From positions 53,976,955-54,040,954 of the forward strand of contig CM066032.1 in the NCBI GenBank assembly GCA_033557465.1: 64,000 nt of DNA, in the 5' to 3' direction. Under the pieces are notes generated by a model. The model ran no database searches and had not been told where the DNA came from. It worked only from the letters and a program-made list of their open reading frames with translations. How positions within the stretch are numbered: position 1 is the stretch's first letter; each line of letters begins with the position of its first letter. Origin of the DNA: Ichthyophis bannanicus (lineage: Eukaryota > Chordata > Amphibia > Gymnophiona > Ichthyophiidae). The position numbers and the translations under genes are program-made. Positions 55,882-64,000 of the stretch are shown here, piece by piece.

Positions 55882-56443
55882 TGTGGCAAAGTGCAATCAA
55901 TGAACAAGTCCAGGAGTCGATTGACAGGGTCCAAGTCAGTTTATTGTGCACAAGGCCCAGTCAGTCAAAGCTTCAAAAGGTACTGAGCAAAAGTTTATAC
56001 ACAGACATATCTTTTTATACCTCTTTTTCAGTTTGATACATGAAAGCTTTCTATTGGTTTTCACTCGATACATGCAAACTTCTCATTGGTCTTACATTCC
56101 CTGCACCTGTCCAATTAAAAATCCCTCCAGAGCCTAGCAACCGGCCCCCTCCTTTAGGATTGCTTGAACAATGGTACAGTTCTGAATCTTGTTACTTTTC
56201 TACTGCAAGGTTAACTTCGGCTTCTGGAATGCATATACTGTTACATTTCTGTTCTTTCACACACAAGAGAATAATAGAAGACTTATGAATTCATGAAAAC
56301 TTCTTATTAAGCAGTTTAAAACAGTTTTCTTATTTTTCACAGATTTTTGGTTCTTTTCTAGCTATAATGGGAGTTAGGATCCAGGCCTAACTTACAGGCC
56401 TTTCATAGTAGCAGACCATGCTAGGCCATAGCCTACCATAACA
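55882..56443 (-). repeat. ERV2 5' LTR
   Basis: About 562 bp, starting TGTTATGGTAGGC and ending TTGCCACA on the minus strand. It has TATAAAAA (complement at about 56012-56019) and AATAAA (complement near 55939). It is clearly related to the ERV3 LTR. Confidence 0.87.
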
Positions 56444-56759
56444 GAAGGGCCCAAAATTTGTGAAAAGGACCAGAAAAGGTGCACAGGAGGGAGCAGAGAT
56501 CCTGATTTAAAAAGTCAGTCAAAAGACCCTTTTATAAAGGAATCAAACATTAAAAAAGAGCCTGAGTTTAAAATAAATAAAATTAAAAATGTGCTTCCAG
56601 GTGGGGAAGAGACTAATGAAGCCTTGATTTTGGTTTGTGGACAAGATAACCCTGAATTTTAAAAAAATCAGAGGTAAATCAAGCAGGAGGCTGCAGATCT
56701 GCTTGAAAACTGTGCAGAAATCAACCACAAATGGCAACAAGCCAAACCCTGTGAGCCAA
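56444..56759 (+). other. Unassigned segment between LTRs, with a short open frame
   Basis: About 316 bp. One plus frame stays open from within the LTR edge to a TAA at about 56659, roughly 70 codons, Lys/Glu-rich (KESNIKKEPEFKINKIKN) and without an obvious Met. It is unrecognised and may be a piece of the pre-integration site. Confidence 0.3.
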
Positions 56760-57267
56760 TGTAGCAGCGGAGTGCAAACAATGAATAAATCCAGGAGTCA
56801 ATTGCAGGGTCCAAGCCAGTTTATTGTGCACAAGGCTCAGACAGAAAAGCATCCAAAAAGGACTGAGCAAAGTTTTACTGAAGCATATTCATTTTATACA
56901 TTTCTTTCCAGTTTGATACATGCAGACTTTCTATTGGTCCCAACGCCACCTGCACTTGTCCAATCAGAGACCCCTTCTGGGCCTAGCTCTCAGTTCCCCC
57001 TTCTAGGATTGTTCTAACAATGGTGCAGTTTCTAGGTATTGATACAATTCTACTGCAAGGTCGTTTCTAGCGTCAGGAATGCAAGTATTGAAACATTTCT
57101 ACCATCAGAACACAAGAGAATAATGAAGGATTTATGAATGCATGAAAAACATCTTGTTAAGCAGTTTAAAGCAGTTTTCTCAAACTTTCACAGACTTTGG
57201 TTTCTCTGAGGTGGGGGTTGGGATCAAGGCCTAGCTTACAGGCCTCTCATATATTTGCAAGCTATTA
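56760..57267 (-). repeat. Solo-like LTR of the same family, tip missing
   Basis: On the minus strand it ends ...CTGCTACA at 56760 and its U3 runs to 57267, where about 18 bp of the expected tip (TGTGGTAGGCTATGGCCT) is absent and the ERV3 LTR begins in the opposite sense. It has the TATA and AATAAA signals. No internal provirus is attached. Confidence 0.85.
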
Positions 57268-57806
57268 TGTGGTAGGCTATGGCCTATAATAGCTTGCAAA
57301 TATATGAGAGGCCTGTAAGCTAGGCCCTGATCCCAACCCTCATCTAAGAGAAAGAACCAAAGTCTGTAAAAGTTTGAGAAAGCTGTTTTAAACTGCTTAG
57401 CAAGAGGTTTTTCATGAATTCATAAACCATTTATTATTCTCTTGTATGCTGATGATAGACATGTTCCAGTGTTCTGCATTCTCACATTCTCTGAGCTTAG
57501 AAATGACCTTGCAGTAGAGATGTATCCATGTCTAGAAACTATACCATTGTTAGAATAGCCTGAGAAGGGGGAGCAGGGAGCTAGGCCCAGAAAGGGTCTC
57601 TGATTGGATAATTGCAGAGGGCTTGGGACCAATAGAAAGTCTGCATGTATCAAACTGGAAAGAAATGTATAAAATGAATATGCTTCTGTAAAACTTTGCT
57701 CAGTCCTTTTGGATGCTTATCTGTCTGAGCCTTGTGCACAATAAATTGGCTTGGACCCTGCAATTGACTCCTGGTATTATTTATTGCATGCTTATCAGCT
57801 GCTACA
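57268..57806 (+). repeat. ERV3 5' LTR
   Basis: 539 bp from TGTGGTAGGC to GCTGCTACA. TATAAAA at 57668-57674 and AATAAA at 57740-57745. Confidence 0.92.
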
Positions 57807-57811
57807 TATTC

Positions 57812-57829
57812 TGGCGCATTGGCCGGGAA
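57812..57829 (+). other. ERV3 primer binding site, tRNA-Gly type
   Basis: TGGCGCATTGGCCGGGAA, one base different from the exact tRNA-Gly(GCC) complement seen in ERV2. Confidence 0.85.
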
Positions 57830-59951
57830 TGTGTGAGTAGTGTGGTAGTATTCAAGTAAATATACCACGACTTCTCACCTCCAGGTTTGGTCCAGTTGGA
57901 ACCGTGTCCGTCCGACTGCAGGGGAAACCTGAGGCGCCGCCGGTCCTCTTGTATCGGAGAGGGTTCCGCCTTGCCTCGGCGTACCACTGGGTCCAGCTGG
58001 CCAACACCTTGAACCCGAGGGGAGTCCTGGATCCAACTCAAGAACTGGTTTGGTATCGGGAACCGGATCCGGTGAGTAGACATTTTCTTGTGTAATAGTC
58101 AGTGAAGCCTGGGGAAGTCTTGCATGGTATAGACTAACTGGTAAAGTCTTGCATGAGTGAGCAAGACAAGGGAGCTTGATCCCCTCTCATAAGGGCGGTC
58201 CTAGTACGCTCCGCAAATAAGTGGGCGCGGAGCAGAAGCCACCGACCCTTTTGGTTTGGGTTAGTCAGCAAGCCCTTGGGCATTTGAAAAATAATTTCTT
58301 GTTGCTACGCATGTTTGTCTGTGTGACTGAGAGGTCTTGAGATATAGATCAAGTGAGAGCGTTTGTCCCCCTCATTGTTCTGTGGGCTGTATGGACCCAC
58401 CCCCATGTTTGTTGTTTGTATCTGATTTCTGTTATCTGTTGAAACCGCGGGTTTCCCTTCTGCTATAATGTGAGATTATTCTGTTGGGTAATTCGTGAAA
58501 CAGTTCACCGATTAAGGAATAGTACTGAAAAAAGGGGAAAAAAAACAACTCAGAAGTCACTTCTAGGCACAAAAGACAGCTGTCTCACTGATTTTATTCT
58601 TTTTTCAGCACAGCGTGAGTCTCTAGCAAGCAGAGAGAGAAGGGGCGTGTCTGTAGAAAGGAATGTTTAGTATCCTTTAACTCTTTGAAGGCTTAGCTGG
58701 GTTAATTTGTGCATATTTCAGGAAAATTCTACCTGTCTTATTCAATATGTTCTAATAGTAATGTTCCTTTTGCTATAGTCATGTATTATATATCATTTGG
58801 TAGGAATATTTAGTCAGAATTTTGGATCCAGACAGTTTTGGGCTCAGCCTGGAAAGGGTTAAGTTCTTATTAACCCCTTTCGAGCTCCTCAACTGTTCTT
58901 GTAATACCGAGTACGGACCAAGTGAGGAGGATTTTGTAGAGCTAGTATTACTTGTTATGGCATGTTACCTTTCAGAACTATCCAGGGGGAAGGGTTTAGT
59001 TCAGTTTTTAGTGTGCGGGGTGAGACTCCTTAAAAAGAAATACCTGATCAGATAGGCTGTTAGGTATAATGCATTTGTGGGCTTAGCTTTGTCTTGTGTT
59101 TTTTTTATGTTTCAGTCTTCAGTAAACACTGTAATGGTCCAAACAGAAATGATAGAGAAATTAAGGAAACTGCTTTTGTTTTTCCTTTGACCTTCGAAGT
59201 AGAGGTTAAGAGCCCTGACAGGACTATGAAGCATCCCGAGCCAGTAGTTACCAGATCGCGACTTGAAAAGGATTTAAATCCTGAGTGAATGAGGAGTTAA
59301 TCGGGCTTGATATATATCTGGTTTAGACTGCATATGCTATTGAGCTAAATTAAAAAGTAAAATGGGATTTTATATACTGTGGCAAGCACCTCATAGAGGA
59401 CATATTTATTGTTTTAAAAAAAAAAGGAAAAGGGAGTATATGCATTCCAGATATCCACCAACTTTATGAAAAGTATCCGTTACATGTCCTTTGAATATCT
59501 GCCTTCTGAACTGTAAGATTTAAAGTAATTTCTTTGCAGAGACATTGTTCAGCTTAAGTGCTGATGACGGCTGGCAGTTAGTTTCCATGCCAAGTATTTT
59601 TATTCTAGTCATACGTAACAGATATGTGGCCATCATGTTAGGAACCATATTTCTTTCTATTGGGATTGATGTTATAACATGTTGCAAAATAATAGTTTTA
59701 TATTTTAAGGACTTTATCTAAATTGTTCCTATTTAGAATGAACACACACATCCATTATGCTTATTGCAACCAATCTAAGCTTATGTTTTCTGCCTACCCT
59801 TTGTTTACAGCAATGTTAAGTTTTTTAATAATAAGGGTTTTTTTTATATAAGTGCACCCAGAGGAATATTGTTGCATAGTTCTGACTCGTAGTCCACAGG
59901 AAAATGCAGCCTGACTGCCCACCCCCTTTGTCTGTTGTCAAGTACGTCATC
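57830..59951 (+). other. ERV3 leader, about 1.4 kb longer than in its relatives
   Basis: The first 600 bp correspond to the ERV1 and ERV2 leaders, with the splice donor CCG|GTGAGTA after 58071. About 58440-59915 has no counterpart in them. That part holds only short open frames (for example 58470-58670 and 59094-59288) with no recognised domain, and a small hairpin near 58852-58882 (AAAGGGTTAA with TTAACCCCTTT). Confidence 0.6.
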
Positions 59952-61148
59952 ATGGGGGAGGGTCGGAGTCCACGCAGATTCTGTTGAAATGTATGACTAG
60001 GAATTTTAGCAAGGGATTTGCTGGAGACTATGGAATAGAATGTCTCCATCCCGATTAGAAATGCTCTGTGAAAGGGAGTAGCCAGTGTTAGCTACTTCAT
60101 GGCCCCGTGAGGGCACCTTTGATATTAGTGTAGTTTCCCGTGTTCATCAGATTGTACAAAAAATGTTCCCTGATCAGTTCCCCTACATAGATTCCTGGTT
60201 AAATGTTTGTGAAAAAAAAAAAGCCCTCCCAGTTAAAGCGTTGTTATGAGGAACAGTGTAGAATATTTGTAGCAACTACCCAAGGGGAAAAGAAACTGCC
60301 TGTCTATTCAGCCCCAGAGTCCCCAGACATTCTGCCTTCAGAAGTACAACTACCAGTAAAAGGGATGGTCCCGTTATACCATTGCACCAGGTCCAGGGCC
60401 TACCCACCCTTAATAACGAAGGCCAGGTCGTGGTAGGGCCGACCAGCCTTGTTTATGTGCCTTTTTCCACCACTGATTTACTGAACTGAAAGACGCATTA
60501 TGCCTCCTACACTGAGAAGCCTCAGGATTTGATTGAATTAATGAACAGTATTATGCAGACCCATCAGCCTTGATGGCCCCAAGTGGGATCCAAATAGTGC
60601 AGACAGCCCTCACTATATACCCCATATGATCCAGCAGCCCAGGAGAATTTGTGGTAAACACAGTTTTTGTCAGTCAGTCCCAGAGAGATATAAAACGAAA
60701 ATTACAGAAAATGGATAGATTTGCAGGCATGAATACAGCACAGTTAATGGAAGTTGCTCAGAAAGTGTATGTGAATCGTGAAAATGAGCGTTACAGAGAA
60801 AGTGGACGTAAAATGAAGAAGAAAGAAGATCTTCTTGCTGCCGCTTTAGTTGAACGACGTGGAGGAGGTTTTCCTAACCAAAGGAGCAGAGGACGTGGAA
60901 GGGGCCGTGGAAATAGTGGGCCCCCACTGGGTGCGAATCAATGTGCCCATTGCAGAGAAGAAGGACATTGGAAAAATGAATGCCCGCATCTTGACTCCAC
61001 CCCCTGGAGGGGAGGAGGGAGTCCCTGGAGAACAGGAGGTCGATTTCAGAGTCGTGGAGGATTGAACCGAGCACAGTTCCAACAAGAGAGGGAAGAAGCT
61101 ATTGAGGGAGTGACAGTTGTAGAGGGCTATGACATGGATGAAGACTAG
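59952..61148 (+). pseudogene. gag: ERV3 Gag, deleted and frameshifted
   Basis: It starts at MGEGRSP-like sequence at 59952. Matrix and early capsid fragments occur in several frames to about 60570, with an A-run disruption at 60212-60222. A deletion at about 60572-60620 removes most of the capsid. The end (60651-61148) is open, with FAGMNTAQLMEVAQKVYVNR and the CCHC knuckle CAHCREEGHWKNEC, up to UAG 61146-61148. Confidence 0.88.
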
Positions 61149-61189
61149 GCCAGACCGGGCTCCAAGTTTACCCTGGGTCCCCAGGAGCC
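61146..61189 (+). promoter_or_regulatory. ERV3 gag-pol UAG readthrough signal
   Basis: UAG, 8-nt spacer (GCCAGACC), GGCTCC and GGAGCC in the same spacing as in ERV1 and ERV2. Confidence 0.78.
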
Positions 61190-63680
61190 TATGGTCAGTC
61201 TGAAAATAGGGGACCAATACATGGACTTTATGGTGGATACAGGAGCCGAACACTCAGTGGTGGCAAAGCCAGTGGCCCCTCTTTCCTCTCAATCTGTCAC
61301 TGTTGTTGGGGCTACTGGGGCTAGGGCCACCAAGCCTTTCCTGCAGAACCGCACGTATGAGCTAGGGGGACAGAAAATAACGCACCAGTTCTTGTATATG
61401 CCTGAATGACCTATTCCACTTTTGGGCCGAGATATGCTTGCCAAGCTCCAGGCGCAAATATCCTTCGTTGAAGGGGGAGAAATGCAAATGACTGTAAATT
61501 CAAAACCTGCTGGATTGATGGTGCTGACTGTCCCCCGAGAAGAAGAGTGGCGGTTCTATAGTGTATCTCCAACCAAGCCAGCTAGTTCCTGTATACCCAC
61601 CAACCTTTTAGCCCCGCCTGAAGTATGGGCAGAGGATAATCCACCTGGCCTAGCGAAGAACATAGCCCACTTCATTGTCACCCTCAAATTAGGAGCGGAA
61701 CCAGTGCATGTGAAGCATTATCCTCTTCCTCGACCAGCTATTGAAGGTATCCACTGCCATCTGATGAAATTACTGAAGTATGGACTTCTCAAAGAATGCC
61801 AATCACCTTGGAATACCCCCTTCTCCCAGTCAAGAAGCCTGGGATGGGGGATTACCGCCCAGTACAAGATCTGAGGCAAGTGAATGATGCAGCTGAAACT
61901 ATACACCCAGTGGTACCAAAATCCTTATACTCTCTTGGGACTGATCCCCGCTGAGGCTACTCATTTCACTGTCCTGGCCCTAAAAGATGCCTTTTTTGTA
62001 TATGCCTAGCTGCCACCCATCAACCTTTGTTTGCCTTCGAATGGCAAGATCCTACAACAGGAAGGCGGGGTCAACTTACTTGGACTTGGTTACCCCAAGG
62101 ATTCAAGAATTCATCTACCCTATTCAGTGCTGCTTTGAATCAGGATCTTTCCAGCTACTCTGTGAACCCAGGGAAAAGGGTTTTTTTCCAGTATGTGGAT
62201 GACCTGCTGATAGCCAAAAATTCGGAAAGTGAATGTTTACAAGCCACCAGTGATCTCTTGCACCTTCTGAATGAAGCTGGATACAATGTCTCAAGGGCCA
62301 AGGCACAGCTATGCCAAACTGAAGTTAAATATCTAGGATTCCAATTGTCCAGCGGAATTTGACGCCTGGGACCGGAACGCAAAGAAGCTGTATGCAGTAT
62401 TCCCACTCCAACCACCAGGAGGCAAGTGAGAGCCTTTCTAGGAGCTGCAGGTTATTGCCGAATATGGATACCCAACTTTGCACTGATGGCAAAACCATTG
62501 TATCAAGTTACCAAAGGAATGGAAAGGTCTCCATTGGAGTGGGGGCCTGAACAGGATGCAGCATTTCAATCTTTAAAGACCGCCTTGATGTCATCACCAG
62601 CTCTAGGTCTACCAGATGTCCAGAAACCTTTTCACCTCTATGTTCATGAGTCACAAGGAAATGCTCTAGGAGTGCTGACTCAATCTCTTGGATCTGGGCA
62701 ACGGCCAGTAGCTTACTTATCAAAACAGTTGGATGTGGTTGCAAAAGGCTGGCTCCCTTGTTTGAGAGCTGTTGCAGCTACAGCCCTCCTAGTGAGCGAA
62801 GTTGACACTGTATTCTCAAGTCGTCCGGATCTGACTGATGTTCCCTTGGAGAACCCAGAATGGACTTTCTTTGTGGATGGAAGTAGTCTCATTATTAATG
62901 GACATTGTTGTGCAGGGTATGCAGTGGTGACCCTTGATCTGGTAGTTGAGTCCTCAGCTTTGCCCCCAGGAACTTCAGCACAGAAAGCTGAACTGATAGC
63001 TCTCACTAGAGCACTGACAATAGGAAAAGGGCTCCGTCTAAATGTGTACACAGATTCCAAGTATGTCCTTACAACCTTGCATGCACATGGGGCCCTGTAC
63101 AAAGAATGAGGGTTGATAACCTCGGGAAGCAAGTCCATTAAGTATGGCCCCGAGATATTGACATTATCAGATACGTACTGCCTACAGATCTCAGAATTTA
63201 GGAAAAGTAGAATGTATGAATAGAACCCTGAAATCTCAGTTATCTAAACTTTGCCAAGAAGTTCATCTGAAGTGGCCCCAGGTTCTTCCTATAGTCCTTC
63301 TTAGGATATGCTTAGCCCCTACTAAGTCTTTAGGAGTTTCCCCTTTTGAGATTCTGTATGGGCGACCCCCGCCTATTGTATAAGGAATAAAAGGAGATAT
63401 GAAGCAGATAGAATCTGAAATTACTAGACAAGAACTATTGGTTTTAAGTTCTGTTTTGCAGAGTCTTCATACGTGGGTACAAGGTCAGCTGCCCATCCAT
63501 CTAACAGAACCCCTGCATCCTTTCAAGCCTGGAGTCTCGGTGAGGATCAAAGAGTGGAGAAAGACACCATTGGCACCGCATTGGAAGGGACCTTATGTTG
63601 TCATCTTATCAACTCCAACTGCAGTTAAAGTTGCAGAATTCGAACCCTGGATTCATCACAGTCGAGTAAAGCCAGCAGCC
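61149..63680 (+). pseudogene. pol: ERV3 Pol, heavily damaged
   Basis: Protease has FMVDTGAEHSVV, with a TGA at 61407-61409. The RT start is open to about 61815, where a shift occurs. RT continues at 62027-62362 with QYVDDLLIA, then a TGA at 62360-62362. RNase H is at 62426-63109 but lacks about 150 residues near 62800 before DTVFSSRPDL. After a TGA at 63107-63109, a deletion at about 63165 removes the integrase finger and most of its core. The remaining integrase C-terminus (63170-63680) is mostly open. None of the enzymes is complete. Confidence 0.9.
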
Positions 63681-63857
63681 ATTGATAGCACTGTAGAACG
63701 GAAGGCAGCTATAAAAGTTTTAGCTATGTGGCAAAATTACCCTATACCCCATAATGATGCTTTTTACGCAAGTATAGTATGTGATTTAATTCTCACCCTT
63801 TCTCACTTACGGGTGAGAATAATCAAAGGGGGGAATGTGGTAGGCTATGGCCTATAA
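63681..63857 (+). pseudogene. env: ERV3 Env tail remnant fused to integrase
   Basis: At 63680 the integrase end (HHSRVKPAA) joins in frame to IDSTVERKAAIKVLAM, the cytoplasmic tail of Env as seen in ERV1 at about 28645. All other env sequence is absent. The joined frame ends at 63857 inside the LTR. Confidence 0.87.
63789..63835 (+). other. ERV3 stem-loop and polypurine tract
   Basis: ATTCTCACCC (63789-63798) and GGGTGAGAAT (63811-63820) form a perfect 10-bp stem, followed by CAAAGGGGGGAA directly before the LTR. Confidence 0.75.
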
Positions 63858-64000
63858 TAGCCTGCAAATATATGAGAGGCCTGTAAGCTAGGCCCTGATC
63901 CCAACCCCCATCTAAGAGAAAGAACCAAAGTCTGTAAAAGTTTGAGAAAGCTGTTTTAAACTGCTTTTGTTCCCGTTTTAAACTGCTTAGCAAGAAGTTT
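63836..64000 (+). repeat. ERV3 3' LTR, partial
   Basis: It begins TGTGGTAGGC as the 5' LTR does. In 165 bp there are about three substitutions and a 22-bp tandem duplication around 63966-63988 (TTTTAAACTGCTT repeated). The window ends inside it. Confidence 0.92.

Larger units (their letters stand above)
48948..56443 (-). mobile_element. ERV2: gammaretrovirus-like provirus lacking its 3' end
   Basis: On the minus strand it has a 5' LTR (56443-55882), an exact tRNA-Gly primer binding site, leader, gag (with SINE), pol and the first part of env. Env stops abruptly at 48948 at CR1 sequence, and no 3' LTR is found. Stops and a frameshift affect pol. It is a close relative of ERV3 (very similar gag end, protease and RT) and more distant from ERV1. 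Confidence 0.92.
57268..64000 (+). mobile_element. ERV3: internally deleted gammaretrovirus-like provirus
   Basis: 5' LTR, primer binding site, a long leader, decayed gag, decayed pol, a remnant of the env tail, polypurine tract and the start of a 3' LTR that leaves the window. Its LTRs differ at about three positions plus a 22-bp duplication within the visible 165 bp, so it is older than ERV1. Several large deletions remove parts of gag, RNase H, integrase and nearly all of env. Confidence 0.93.

Overview
This window looks like nuclear DNA of a vertebrate. It consists almost entirely of transposable elements, and I found no host protein-coding gene, rRNA or functional tRNA gene. The mix is DIRS-type tyrosine-recombinase elements, RTE/BovB, CR1, L2 and L1 LINEs, tRNA-derived SINEs, hAT and Tc1/mariner DNA transposons, and gammaretrovirus-like endogenous retroviruses. 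Together with the characteristic CR1 3' ends, this fits an amphibian, most likely a caecilian. That assignment is inferred from repeat style, not proven.

Layout. 1-722 holds a minus-strand open frame of unknown origin. 725-5846 is a decayed DIRS-like element (gag-like region, RT, RNase H, methylase-like region, tyrosine recombinase, terminal region). 5847-8834 is an RTE/BovB LINE whose start sits in a 56-bp inverted repeat. 8835-13020 is CR1 fragments, an unassigned 1.4-kb stretch and a short L2 3' end. 13021-34680 is a deep nest: an old CR1 carries an L2 LINE (13323-16870, 7-bp target duplication) and a nearly full-length second CR1. That second CR1 is split by a 1.25-kb LTR-like element (ATAT duplication), which is itself split by a complete provirus, ERV1 (19443-29404, AAAG duplication, two LTRs that look identical).

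34989-38367 holds a second BovB (minus), a Tc1/mariner remnant and a SINE. 38640-39845 is an L1 ORF1 region. 40648-44605 is a CR1 3' end and an L2-like LINE split by a 2.3-kb hAT element (8-bp duplication TCCTAGAC) with a large foldback. 44615-48545 is a patchwork of SINE, hAT, BovB, L2 and unassigned pieces. 48948-56443 is a second provirus on the minus strand (ERV2), lacking its 3' end because CR1 sequence replaces the rest of env, and carrying a SINE in gag. 56760-57267 is a related LTR (minus), abutting head-to-head a third provirus on the plus strand (ERV3, 57268 to beyond the window end), which is internally deleted.

The three proviruses belong to one family. All have a tRNA-Gly-type primer binding site, a splice donor in the leader, MGG-type gag starts, one CCHC knuckle, gag and pol in one frame separated by UAG with a conserved 8-nt spacer and GGCTCC/GGAGCC stem, and a polypurine tract before the 3' LTR where that region survives. 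ERV1 is the youngest copy by its LTRs, yet its pol and env are disrupted; only its gag is open. The most useful observations are the nest, the ERV1 paradox of intact LTRs with broken genes, the conserved recoding signal, and the unassigned charged open frames next to LTR-like sequence.
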